NCBI GenBank assembly: GCA_963932185.1
Contig: OZ010674.1
Location: forward strand, 64,205,149 to 64,269,148
From: Troglohyphantes excavatus
Taxonomy: Eukaryota > Arthropoda > Arachnida > Araneae > Linyphiidae
DNA length: 64,000 nt
Direction of reading: 5' to 3'
Shown: piece after piece, positions 11,459-22,506 of the stretch
Layout of the letters: every line of letters starts with the position of its first letter
Numbering within the stretch: position 1 is the first letter of the stretch
The notes under the pieces: generated by a model
Told to the model about the DNA's origin: nothing
The model's database searches: none
What the model saw: the letters and a program-made list of their open reading frames with translations, nothing else
Translations under genes and position numbers: made by a program

Positions 11459-12278
11459 TGTAACAACCAGTTAAAAAGACACTTACCCCTTTCCCCATAA
11501 TACCCTACCTCAAAGAATCTTTGTGTACTACCATTGGCTATTGAAATGACGTCAACAGATTGGTCCTTTATTAGATCTTCAAGAGATGCAATTTTAGGCT
11601 TGATTTTGTTGGCGGCAAAAGCAGATACGATGCCTCCTTGGTATGAGTACAGGAGAACGAGCCCCGGACCGATGAACCAGGTGAATTGAAGCATTCGAAA
11701 ACTTGGTGAATTGCAAACGTGTCTGATAAACCATCTGTCGCTAGATCCAATATCTAAAAAAAAAAAGGTTTTGTAATTGTTCTCGAAATTGAGGCCTTTG
11801 ACTCTAAAAGCAAATGTGAACCTGGTATTAAATACCTTTCTAGAATTCGCCATTCTTTCTAGAATGAATACATGTATGTATATCATAACAATGAGACTAT
11901 TACATTAAAGTGTGTTGATGATGCTATACTTACTTTCGTCTAACAAGCTTGTTTGATATGCCCAAAAGTACTTTGAAAAAACTGTTGCAATTGATATTTT
12001 CCTTGAAGAGGGTAAAACACGGTAAACAAGAGTTGTAGCTGCTGATATAAACACAATTGACACTAACAGCGCTATCCATACCTAATAAAATTAATAAACA
12101 TGAAATGAAAACGAACATGATACTCGTGGTGCGCATACTGTCACTATTAGAAGGCAGAAATTTAGTTTCAAAGTAAAAGTGACGTCAGAGGTAGTTTATA
12201 TGCACAGTTGATAAAGTGTCTTCCGGCATCACCGATTAGAGGACCCTACATACAACATCTGTTCGCAATATTCGTTTG

Positions 12279-13207
12279 CGAAATTTTAGCTCTACCTCAC
12301 TCAAACTCATACTTAATTCATTCTGCAAGTATACATTTTTTAATCACTTTGCGTTAATTTATCATGAATTTTTAACTATATTTATTCATTTTTTCCGGGG
12401 AATAAAAGCATTGCTTCTATTAATATAAGGTACCTATTTTAAGGTGTAAAAATTGTAAACACTCATTGAGAACTTGTTTTGAGTGTTTACATTTTTAGCA
12501 CTTTAAAATAGGTACCTTTGTGGCGTCCTCTTCGCATACCGACATATCTATGGGTCCGGTTAGGAAAATTGTGTTCAATGAAAGACTATACGTCATCTTC
12601 ATACTCAAACAAAAATATTTAATAAATAATAAATAATAAATAATAAATAATAATAAATAATTAATAATAATAAATAATAATAAATAATTAATAATAATAA
12701 ATAATAATAAATAATTAATAATAATAAATAATAATAAATAATTAATAATAATAAATAATAATAAATAAAATTAATAATAATAAATAATTTTAAAATATTT
12801 AATTAAATAACATTTCAGGTTATTTACAAATAATACAAAAAAAATAACAGAAAGGACGCCTAGCGACTGATCCCTTCTAAACGACATAGACAGTTCAGTG
12901 TCGAAAGAGTGTCTAATCTTCTTTTAAAGTTTTCTCAGAGGTAGGGAAAAAAATGTAAGTTCTCAAAGCATCAAGCTGGTGGTTCCACCCAGTGTCACTA
13001 GATGGAGATAGTCCTTAACGATTGTAAGAGAGATTATAGTTCTTGGAATGGTACACCTTATATAAATAGAATCAGTGCTTTTATTCCCCGGAAAAAAATT
13101 ACTGAATATAGCTAAAAATTCATGATAATTTAACGCAAAGTGATAAAAAATGTATACTTGCAGAATGAATTAGATATGAGTTTGGGTGAGGTCGAGCTAA
13201 AATTTCG
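12279..13207. mobile_element. Fold-back element with ~155-bp inverted arms
   Basis: Sequence at 12279-12433 (starts CGAAATTTTAGCTC, includes AAACTCATACTTAATTCATT and TCCGGGGAATAAAAGCA) recurs inverted at about 13055-13207 with few differences. Between the arms lie a second, smaller hairpin (about 12429-12520, arms GGTACCTATTTTAAGGTGTA and complement) and a (TAA)n tract (about 12620-12795). It lies in intron 4 of IR gene B. No coding capacity. Confidence 0.75.
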
Positions 13208-13494
13208 ATGCTCTATAATTCTTACGTTGTTTTCGTCTTGTTAAATATTGTTTTAAAAAATAAATTATATTAACAGCCAATTAACTTGTTTATTCAGAGG
13301 AGAAATTGTGCCATCAGGACATGTCATTAGGTATTTTTATTGTTGCCAACTTTATAGTAATATGTAGGTATTTACCCTTTTTTCGTGAGTAGAAATCTTA
13401 AAAACCTTGTTTAAAAATGTGAACAATCATCTTTGAAAATCCCCTAACGAGATTTCAGAAATGAAACATAAATTTAAAAAAAAAATCTTTATTA

Positions 13495-13975
13495 AAAAAG
13501 GAAAACCGATTTCTGGCCGTTAAGAAAATTAACCAAATTGTAAAATTGTTTTCTCTGTTAGAGAGTTTAAATTATATTTTAATAAATTAAAATAAAAAAA
13601 AGTGTTTTTATTAATTTAAAAAGTGTGTGTATTGGTGGAAAACTAAAGATACAAAGACACAAAAATAAGTTTGTAACGGTCAGACGGTTAAAAAAAATGC
13701 ACTGAAAAGTAAAAAATAATCTTTAATTTTTCGCACAATTTGAAAACATTTAATTTTTTCATATTAATTTTATACTTATTACAACTTTTTGAGATTGTGC
13801 CAATTTACAAAAACCGAAATTAATTTTGGCGCTGATTTCAAAAAGTTGTAATAAGTATAAAATTAATATTTAAAAATTCACTTTTTTTCAACTTTTATGT
13901 AAAATTAAAATTTATTTTTTACTAGTTATTGAATATTTCTACAAGTCGGTTTCCCTTTTTTTATAAAGATTATTT
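13495..13975. mobile_element. Palindromic MITE, family P, copy 1
   Basis: The core 13755-13872 is an inverted repeat: TTAATTTTATACTTATTACA, then TTGGCGC in the middle, then TGTAATAAGTATAAAATTAA. The outer arms contain GGAAAACCGA and its complement TCGGTTTCCC. Related copies lie at about 17205-17475 and 18695-18870. All are in introns of IR gene B. Confidence 0.6.
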
Positions 13976-14639
13976 TAAGCAAATTAGGCATAAATTATTT
14001 TTTAATGGTCTTTCAGATTTCTTTAAAAAATGCTTAAATATATTCATTGATATTTTTATATACATTAATGCTGCAAATGGCGTCCTAAACAGCAGAAGCC
14101 AAGTTTTAAATGCAAAATTTGATTCAATGAAACTTAGTGAAAATTTTATGTATATTTTAAAGAAGGCTTGTAAATCAATCCAAATTTATCATGAGGGCTT
14201 ACCGGTAATGAAAATATACCAAATATGAGGGAGGGGTGTTTCTGTGTTTCTACCATTCCTGACATTACGCTGCTTTGGGAAAAACCCAGAGGTATCGTGA
14301 ACTCCACTGCAGAGAAGCGTTCTTCATTTATCTGATATGACCCCGAAATATCTGTCTCCTGAAAAATAAATATTTACAAGGGTATAATACTTGAATATAT
14401 AATAAAAGGAGGAATGGGGTAAGTGAAAACACGGGGCAAGTGTGGCCATTGCTTATTATTTTTTTTTTTAATATTGATATTTCAGTAAAACAAAATCCTA
14501 AATATATAATATTGGAATTTTTTTCTTTTGATATTCACCAATACATCTCGCCATTTCTATACATCACCAATACATCTCGCCATTTTCCTTCTACCTAGAA
14601 TATGAAACTTTCGTATTATTATAAAGTTTGATGTGTGAT

Positions 14640-14960
14640 TTTAAACCATGCACCTTATTTTGGAATTGAACTCTATTGGTTTAGCATTGGCAGCCACAGT
14701 TACACCTGCTCAGTCATTTCTTCAAGACTATAACAACACAAATTCAACTTTTACATGGCCTGAAAACCAGGATGTCATTCTTGTTGATGCTGATGCCAAT
14801 ATTACAGTAATTCCTGAACCAACTATAGCCAGGCCAGGAGATTTGACATTTTCAGTCGATTTCTCCTTGTTTAACTTCTGTTTTTAATCACGTTGTAAGT
14901 TTGTTAAGTTTGATTTAGAAGTGTGTTTAGTTAACTAACCTGAAAACAGAAAAAAACTTC
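14640..14960 (+). mobile_element. Transposon-derived fragment, family T, copy 1
   Basis: A 79-codon frame (14648-14887) has the phrase FTWPENQDVILVDADANITV. A clearly related segment lies inverted at about 39590-39960, with FTWPENQDVIPVNADDIITV and shared flanks (GATTTAGAAGTGTGTTTAGTTAA). Dispersal with flanks indicates a mobile element, possibly the tail of a DDE transposase, but I cannot name the family. It lies in intron 3 of IR gene B. Confidence 0.5.
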
Positions 14961-15000
14961 CTGATTTTGAACCTTGACAAAGATAACACCCTAAGGTGGA

Positions 15001-15018
15001 CCCCCCCCCCCCCCCCCC
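15001..15018 (+). repeat. Poly-C run
   Basis: Eighteen consecutive C. A second run of 20 C lies at 63797-63816. Confidence 0.9.
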
Positions 15019-15221
15019 GCATATTGTGCTACGTAATAAGATATTTGCACCACAAATCCTTCCACTTGAAAAATATAAACTCGATATTTCATATTACATG
15101 AAGTAGTTTCCATGACAACGTGAAATATGCATAAATTTTAACCAGATTACGTCGTTTCAATTCAATGTACTTACCTGTAAAAGTTAATTAAAAATGTATT
15201 TTTTCAACTTTTGTGCGCCTT

Positions 15222-15792
15222 CAATGTAAAAAAAAAAGGTGCTTAAAAATAAGTAGATGTACGTACTCGTTTTTAAGTACAATTGCATAGTAAATGAGCG
15301 ATGACGTTCTCAACTTTAAGTAGTTCTACTTTCTCAAAAACGAGCAGCGTGATTTAATATTGCTAATGTCAGCTTCCGTTGAAGCCATCTTAAGAAAGCG
15401 ACCTGTCAAACTTAAAACAGTAGTTCAGAAGGTTGTTTTCATCATTATTTGATCAGTTATCATAATTCAATTATCTTACTTCCCATTTTTTTGCCACACC
15501 TTTTTAACATTTATTATGTTTATTACTTCTTCACGTCGCCTTCGTAGTAGAACGGATAAGGCGCTGGACATCGGTGCCTGAAGATATAGGTTCGATTTCC
15601 GGTAAGTCGGTTGTAATTGTCAATATTTATTGAAAGTGATTTATGAAGACAGTCTATGTAGGCAAGCATCTGCTCATTTTAATCATTTTTACCCATTGTA
15701 CTCATTTTTAAATGCAATGTCTTTTTCAAAATTAAAACTTATGCATTCAGAGCCACATTTTACTTATTTTTGAATACCAATTTTTAACAGTG
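15222..15792 (-). mobile_element. CACTG-ended repeat, copy 4
   Basis: Runs from CAATGTAAAAAAAAAAGGTG to TTTTTAACAGTG, 571 bp, with the tRNA-like centre at about 15536-15605 (CGTAGTAGAACGGATAAGGC then GGTTCGATTTCCGG). It is the least interrupted copy and lies in intron 3 of IR gene B. Confidence 0.65.
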
Positions 15793-16006
15793 TTACAACT
15801 AGCCTATTGACTGACAGCAGAAGAAAAGCTTAAAAATACAAAACAAAGAGTGACAGACAAAGAGAGTGGATATTTGAACCACATATGTACCCTTCTGCCC
15901 GAATGATACACTCGTTATTCCTAATTATATGAATAAGTTTCCATGGCAACGTAAAATAAACATACATTTCAATCAGATTTAGCTGTTTCAATTCAATGTT
16001 CTTACC

Positions 16007-16867
16007 CAAGGATAGTGGATATATAAAAATAAACCGTTCTCGCGCTTTTGAAAGTTGGCAAGGAAAGCAAATTTTTGACGTCATTTTTGCTCCGCCTTAC
16101 TATGGGATTTTGATCATTCTCATTGGCTGTGTGTTTCAAGCAATGTTACTTAGGTTCGATCCCCGGTTGGTTATCAACTGGTGATTTAGTTTTTAATTAG
16201 CAAAATAATGTAAATATCTGTAAATAATTGCGTTCCGGTAGCTTCACTACTAATCCGCCCTTGTTTTGTTATGTCCCCGTATTTTACTTGATTGAAATTG
16301 TAACTCATTTAATATGTCCAATACAAATGCATTGACTTGATGGTTTCGACACCCATTTTACTCTTTTAAAATTCATGGACATGCACTAGTGGCAGCTAAT
16401 ATTATTTTAATACGCTTAATTTATTAAGCAACTCTTTTGCAATTTTTACATACTAAATACAATCCTTAAAATATAATTTAAACTCTTAAAATTTAGCAAA
16501 TACTAAATAAAATTAGCAAATATCACTTTTAAATAGTTCACAAAAAAACGAATAGATGGCAGCACGTCACGAACCATTGGCTGAAATTGATTTCGAAATA
16601 TTTTAATAACTAAACGACTCTGCAAATCGATTAAAATTGTTTTTTAAAGCAATGTTTTCTTTTAAATAAATTTATGATTAGTTAAAAACAACAATTCTTG
16701 TGAAATTAAGTAGACTCCTAAAACGACTGTACAAACGAGAGCATTAGACACGCCCACAGAAGGCGAAGGAAGGCGTCACTATGACGTCAAAAATATACTT
16801 TTCCCCGACCTTCATCAGAAAACGCGAGAACGAGCACACCTTTTATATATAGTCTCCACTATCCTTG
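16007..16867 (+). mobile_element. Mutator-like MITE, copy 3
   Basis: 861 bp from CAAGGATAGTGGATATATAA to TATATAGTCTCCACTATCCTTG. Flanks are GTTCTTACC (15998-16006) and GTTTTTACC (16868-16876), a 9-bp duplication with one mismatch. Compared with the other copies it carries roughly 130 extra bp near 16580-16730. Confidence 0.8.
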
Positions 16868-17204
16868 GTTTTTACCTATAAAAGTTAATTAAAAATGTAT
16901 ATTTTTCGACTTGTCCTTCTTACTGTTGTAGCGTTCAAAAAATCATAATTGTTTTTCTCAACCCAAAAAGTGAGACCGTGTTTGATAACACATTACCAGT
17001 CTAGTGTAATTTCAACTTTTACTTTTTCTAAATGTTATGAAAATATAATACTTACATTATTAACTGTTGCTCCTAACATTCCAGTAAAGGATCCGTTAGC
17101 AATTCTTATTCCAAAAGTGCTGTTTGGTTGGAACATTGGTTCATATCTATGGGAAATATTGTAGTAGAAAACAGTTGAAATTTTTAAATAAAAATAATCT
17201 TTTT

Positions 17205-17475
17205 AAAAAAAAGGAAAACCAACTTTAAGGAAAATGCGCTAAAAAAAATTAATTTTAAGAATAAGTTATTTAATATTAATTTTATACTTATTCCAACTTT
17301 TTTTAAATCGGCGCCAAAATTTAGGTATGTTTTTTTGTAAATTGGCACCAACTTAAAAAAATTGTAATAAGTATAAAATTGATATTCAATTATTCAACTT
17401 TTTTAACGTGTTCGTAAAATTAAAAAATATTTTTACTTTGAAACGCATTTTTCTTAAAGTCGATTTTCTTTATTC
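17205..17475. mobile_element. Palindromic MITE, family P, copy 2
   Basis: An almost fully self-complementary element: AAAGGAAAACCAACTTTAAG ... TTAAAGTCGATTTTCTTT ends, core TTTTATACTTATTCCAAC / TTGTAATAAGTATAAAATTG, centre with GGCGCCAAAATTT. It begins about 60 bp from exon 3 of IR gene B. Confidence 0.6.
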
Positions 17476-17689
17476 GAAAAATATTATTTTATTTTTTCCT
17501 TTTTAGTTTTTGTTTTAGCATGGGGCTTCGCCCCTTGCTCTTATTCATCAAGAAAATCAAGTTGTTACTCACATTTTTCCACGTCTCGGATCCGGTACAG
17601 TAAATGCTATATTTCAAAACAACCCCTATTCATACTAATAAATGCCGGCTGAACAAAATGTCATTGTCGTACAATCTTTATTCAACAAA

Positions 17690-18690
17690 AGGAAAATATT
17701 TTGAAATCGGAGAAATTGTTTTAAAAAAAAGTCCGTTTAATCGATATCCGTTTAATTGATGTCCGTTTAATCGATAGGGGTGCATAATAGCCAGATAACC
17801 AATTTTTTTTTCAAATTTCAAATGTAGATTTTTTCTATTTAAAAAAAAATTCGAGATCAGACAATATATTTTGTCAAACGGTTCGGTTAGTTGAGAATTC
17901 TTGATAGTTAAATGCCGGATAACCGGGTGGGTATTATTTCTAAAAAGGGATGTCTAAACATCCCGTATCCAACAAAAAAAATAATTTACTTAATATTTGA
18001 AATAGAATAAAAATCTAGCGCTAAAATACATAAAAAAAATAATGCATAACAGTCGAATTGATAACCTCTCTCCGTTGGGAACGCTTTGGCGATTTTGATT
18101 AACGCACTTTTCAGTCGGTTAAAAAGAAAATGAATATTTTTTGATAGAACAACTGTTGATACAACAGATTTCATACCACACAACAGCCTTTCAGTACAAT
18201 AAAGTGACAAGTGGCGATCTAGTGACGTACTTCTTGCTACGACGATACTCTGCCAGTCAGGCTAAAGTAATTACTCGAGCCTAAGCGGAAGTATCGGGTA
18301 TTTGAAGCGGCCCCTCAAAGTTTTTAACGCCAAATCGGCATCCGAGCAACATCACCGAGTATTTTTAACCGACTGCCCAGCGCGCCCACCAAAACTCCAA
18401 AATTAAACCGCCAGAAACTTTAAATTAAAACAGCCAACGCGCGCAAAGTCAAGAGGTTATCAATTTGTCTGTTATGTATTTTTTTTTGTGTGTATGTTCG
18501 CCCGGGATTTCGTTTCTATTTCAGATATTTGGACAATTTTTTTGTTGGATAGGGGATGTTTCACTTGGGAGCAATTTTAAAAAAATATTCGGTTATCCGG
18601 CATTTAACTATCCGGAAATCTAAATTACCCGGGCCGTTTGAAAACAAATATTGTCCGATTTCGAAAATTCTTTTTTTGTTGGATAAAGTT
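17690..18690. mobile_element. Large inverted-repeat element
   Basis: About 17820-18075 and 18440-18680 are inverted copies: GCCGGATAACCGGGTGGGTA against CGGTTATCCGGCATTTAACT, GGATGTCTAAACATCCCGTA against GGATAGGGGATGTTTCACTT, and GTCGAATTGATAACCTCTC against GAGGTTATCAATTTGTC. A three-fold GTCCGTTTAATCGATA repeat lies at about 17730-17777. It lies in intron 2 of IR gene B and encodes no transposase. Confidence 0.6.
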
Positions 18691-18694
18691 GGTG

Positions 18695-18870
18695 CCAATT
18701 TACAAAAAATCATACCTACATTTTGGCGCCGATTTAAAAAAGTTTTAATAAGTATAAAATTGATATTAAATAATTCAATTTTTTCCAACTCGTTCGTAAA
18801 ATTAAAAATTATTTTTTACTTTTTAGAGCATTTTACTTAAAGTCGGTTTTCCTTTTTTTTTTAGAAAGAT
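18695..18870. mobile_element. Palindromic MITE, family P, partial copy 3
   Basis: Only the right two thirds of the family P palindrome remain (GGTGCCAATTTACAAAAAAT, TTTTGGCGCCGATTT, TTAATAAGTATAAAATTGAT, TTAAAGTCGGTTTTCC). It abuts the preceding inverted-repeat element. Confidence 0.55.
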
Positions 18871-19967
18871 TATTTTATTATTTTTGCAGAATGCGTTATT
18901 TTAATTGATGTCTTATTAAAAGTTGTTATTAGAAAAGGCGTCTTAGTCACTAATTTTTCGGGAATTTTATATTACAAAAAAAATATTTTACAAAAACATC
19001 AGTTTATATCGTCGCGATTCCATTTGGAGAAAGTTTATTTTTCACTGTGTGTAGACGGCTATATTTAATTGGCTAACTAAAAAAGTTCCGCATTTCTTAC
19101 TTCACAAACTGACCACACCACGCCGGGTCATATTGCTAGATTTTAAATAAATTCATAATTTAATTGTTGCATGATATATACTTACTCAAACTGCCCCATG
19201 AATGTTTTCATGCTTTCAAAAATATCTCTAAGAATTCCTTTAAATATTTTCTTGTCGTCCTTTCCATAATTGTAGGTCGCGAAAGGAGACCACTAAAACA
19301 TGAATGTATACAACTAAATTAGTATTTTTCTAGGTGTTAATAAAATATCCAAATAATTTAGAATTGAATAATAGAGTTTTCAAATTTTTTTTAATATATA
19401 TTTTATTGTATAAATCTTATTCAATAAAAGCAAAAGAGTTTTGTGTCGTCAAGCACCTATTTGTTCTGCACATCGGATTTTGAAAATTTATACATTTTAC
19501 TATTCAAGTTGAACAAGCAAAGTTATAAATGGATGCTCAAATTTGACGAAAGTATCGTTAACTATGATTCAAATAAATTTTTAGTCAAAATGAAAAAATT
19601 CGCGAAATTATTTAGTCATTTCTGATGAAAAATTTAATCATAGTATATACATCTAATGAACTTTCGTCCAATTTGAGCATCTATTTTAACAGTGCGTATA
19701 CCTGAAAAACAGAATATTAAAATTTCATTTATTTTTTAATGAATTTATATGATTTGTAAAAGCATTTTTTTTAATTAATTTGAAAAATAAATATATAACT
19801 ATTATAAGACACTCAACACTTCAACAAACAATAGTTTAACAGAATAAAGGAGGATATCAAGTAAAACTCTTTGATTTTACTAAGTTTATAAAAGAAACAG
19901 CATCAAAATATTCGTATAAAAGCTTGACTTATTATTATACAAATTTCCTATTTTTACTTAGACAGAA

Positions 19968-20234
19968 TCCACTGACGCAGAAACGATTTTTACAATTGTA
20001 AAGCTGTATTTACTGTTTGGAAATTTATTTATTTTTCCCCTGGGCATGCTATATTATATTATTATGTTTTTAATTTATTATAAATATATACTATGAAAGT
20101 TGCAACTCAACCTTGAAATTAAAAATAATGTTCTAAAATGGAGTACGTTAATGAATTTAAAAATTGGATGCATGACTAGAAAAAAAATGGAAATATCTCG
20201 ACGTATATATACGGCATTGAGCGTTAGACGATTT
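19968..20234. mobile_element. piggyBac-like MITE, diverged copy
   Basis: About 265 bp, starts near CCACTGACGCAGAAACGATT and ends near CGTATATATACGGCATTGAGCGTTAGACG. It aligns along its length with the better-kept copy at 20341-20605. It lies in intron 1 of IR gene B. Confidence 0.65.
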
Positions 20235-20340
20235 ACTGGTCAAAATCCAACTGAACTGTAACATTGAGCTTTAAAGAGTAAAATATTAAATAATAATTTA
20301 AACTAGCAAAATAACAACTTACATCAAATTCACTTTTTAA

Positions 20341-20605
20341 TTAACCCACTGACGCCCATGCGATTTTTGCAACTGCAGAGTTTTTTTCACTGCTTGGAAA
20401 TTTAAATAAATTTTCCTGGGCCTGCTAATTTTTTAATTAGTTATAAAGTAACTTTATATAATATAAAGTAAGTTGTATCTCAAACCTTTAAATTAAAAAA
20501 ATATTCCAAAATGAAGTACTTTTATGAATTTAAAAATTGGTAGCATGACTAGAAAAATTGGAGATCCTGGACGTATATATACGGCCATGAGCGTCAGACG
20601 GTTAA
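20341..20605. mobile_element. piggyBac-like MITE with TTAA ends
   Basis: Bounded by TTAA at 20341-20344 and 20602-20605. The termini CCCACTGACGCCCATG and its imperfect complement CATGAGCGTCAGACGG are inverted repeats. TTAA duplication plus CCC-type ends fits piggyBac. The element ends 77 bp before exon 1 of IR gene B on the other strand. Confidence 0.75.
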
Positions 20606-20711
20606 AACAAAAATTACACACGAAAAATGTGTTTGATAATTCTATTTTGATTTAAATCGAAATAAAAAAAAATGAACTTACGACACAATATCTTACGCGA
20701 AATGTCTTCAT

Positions 20712-21240
20712 CCCGTAACAGTAGAATATTATGAGAACTCAAATCTGGTAAGTATATCAAAACAAGAACAATTACTCCGACGATCTTCTGGGTATTCTCG
20801 TAAACATGTCTTGGATTATGAAAAACAAATACTACCTTGCCGTAATAACCAAAACAATAGGACGATAATAAATCGACAATCTGTTATTGCTTTTAAACCC
20901 TTTCAATGCTGTTAAAGGATTATTTTAAAGGACTAATCAAGAATATTCTCCCCTCATACGTGTCATTTTTAATTGTATTTGGCAATTCAGAACATCTTTA
21001 TTCGTAATTCGGTTGATTAATTGAAATTATGAAAATTCTACTGAACATATTCTGATGCATTTGTGACATCTTAAATGTAATTACCGATAATCAATAAATG
21101 GTGTGAAAAATATATGAGAAATACTTGTTTATTTTTTTCACCCTGATTTATTCCCTCTTTTGTATATTAAGATGAAGTAGGGTAAGTGCAACTGGGTTTT
21201 TTTTTTTTTTTTTTTTCATTTTAAAACTGTTACTGTGAAA
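20712..21240. promoter_or_regulatory. Upstream region of IR gene B
   Basis: About 500 bp of AT-rich DNA upstream of the gene B start codon. I see no convincing TATA box or binding site. Confidence 0.3.
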
Positions 21241-21249
21241 TAACTACAC

Positions 21250-21500
21250 TGTTAAAAATTTAGCACGACCTTGCACCAAAATTCGGTACCCATTTAGCTG
21301 CAACCATTATTTGGTGCTTAGTCTCACTCATATTTTCGCTTCATCATTTTATGGTGAAACATTGAACCAAATTTCGCGTTTTCGTTACCCCATTGTATGG
21401 TGAAACGTTGAACCAAAATTCCTTTTTTGCTACCCCATTTTAAGGTAAAACGTTGAACCAAAATTCGCGTTTTCGCTATCTCATATTATGGTGAAACGCC
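21250..21500 (+). repeat. Tandem repeat (~63 bp, 3-4 units)
   Basis: Units contain CATTTTATGGTGAAACGTTG, AACCAAAATTCGCG and TTTTCGCTACCC. The block begins with CACTGTTAAAAATTTAGCAC, so it may be the inside of a MITE. Confidence 0.65.
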
Positions 21501-21608
21501 AGTATAATTTGTTGGATGTTCATAGAGTTATATAGTTGTAGCACTAGCACGATGATATAAAATACTTACTATGTCTTTATTTTCTTTTGAAAAAGTTTTG
21601 ATATTTCT

Positions 21609-21706
21609 CTATACTCGGGGACAACCTAAGTTGAGCCTATAGTAATTGAATATTTACACATATCATAGCTTCCGCTTCAGGTTCAACGTAGGTTGTCCTC
21701 GAGTAT
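21609..21706. repeat. Short hairpin element
   Basis: ATACTCGGGGACAACCTAAG and its near-complement CTACGTTGGTT/GGTTGTCCTCGAGTAT form arms of about 28 bp around a 40-bp loop, a small fold-back repeat. Confidence 0.6.
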
Positions 21707-22084
21707 AGTGCCAAAATTAAAAGCAGATACACTACAAAGCCAGGACGAAAGAATAATATCATTACAAATTCATAAGCAAGAGTTATACAAAATAGTCAAA
21801 GTGAACGGTGAAGTTTGTTTCTGAGGAAAATAGAATATGAAGTGGAAGTTTCATTTTTCGAGGGTTTGTAGATTTGATTTTTTTATTAGGTCACAAATTG
21901 TTTGGCAAGGGTCATTGTTTGGCTGCTTTGTTGCTGCTGAAGCTAAGCTACTTGTTTGAAATATAAGCGAAGTAGTTGGACAGGTATTTTTTTTATTATG
22001 CCAATGATGCTAAAGGAGATACATTCAAACAATACACCTCCAACAACAATTGAGGAGTTTACTTAAGAAAAGGAACGTTTTCCT

Positions 22085-22345
22085 GCTTATACTCAAAAGA
22101 ATACGGAAACAAAACTCAAAGAATTCAGAAACAAAGATCGAAAGAATATACAAACAAAACTCAAAATAATACAGAAACAAAACTCAAAAGAATGCAGAAA
22201 CAAAACTCAAAAGAATACAGAAACAAAACTCGAAAGAATACAGAAACAAAACTCGAAAGAATACAGAAACAAGACTCAGCACACACTATTTGGAGATCTT
22301 TGGCTACAAAAACATAAAATTAGATTTTTCCTATCGTCTATAGAG
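22085..22345 (+). repeat. 23-bp minisatellite, small array
   Basis: About eight units of AAAACTCAAAAGAATACAGAAAC type, followed by CACACTATTTGGAGATCTTTGG and TTTTTCCTATCGTCTA. The same unit and the same trailing sequence occur at 37740-39120, so the two arrays are copies of one repeat. Confidence 0.8.
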
Positions 22346-22506
22346 AAGCTGAAAGTAGTAGAATAAGTGTAGTGAAATACAAAGAACATATGAAAACGTA
22401 AGTGGAAGAATCAGAAAAGCTCAATTTTTCAAAATTGTTCAAAAAGGACGAAATACCCTTTAAAAATACTTATCAAACAAATTTAGATATAAAAAAAATC
22501 CTCTAA

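Larger units (their letters stand above)
15060..16920. repeat. Duplicated intron segment, each copy split by a different MITE
   Basis: About 15085-15221 and 15925-16006 plus 16877-16920 are two copies of one sequence (TTTCCATGACAACG..., TTTCAATTCAATGT, TTACCTGTAAAAGTTAATTA). Copy one is followed directly by a CACTG-type element at 15222. Copy two is cut by the Mutator-like MITE at 16007-16867. The duplication therefore predates the MITE insertion. Confidence 0.6.
8237..20711 (-). pseudogene. Ionotropic receptor (IR) gene B, 8 exons, frameshifted last exon
   Basis: IR-family ligand-gated channel on the minus strand. Coding exons in order: 20682-20711 (ATG plus 9 codons), 19186-19292, 17056-17146, 14203-14358, 11934-12081 (TM1, VWIALLVSIVFISAATTLVY), 11509-11753 (pore and TM2, GPGLVLLYSYQGGIVSAFAA), 10069-10355 and 8237-8466 (TM3). 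Lengths 30/107/91/156/148/245/287 and phases equal those of gene C. Exons 1-7 are open with canonical AG acceptors and GT donors. In exon 8 the run CCATTTTTAGT (about 8427-8437 complement) carries one T more than gene A (CATTTTAGT). The joined frame therefore meets TAG right after the residues His-Phe, before TM3. The rest of exon 8 is undamaged in the other frame. It is either a recent pseudogene, a loss-of-TM3 allele, or a sequencing error in a T run. Confidence 0.85.

Noticed and set aside
11149..11500. Frames full of YIYIYI
   Set aside because: Translation of (TA)n/(GA)n microsatellites.
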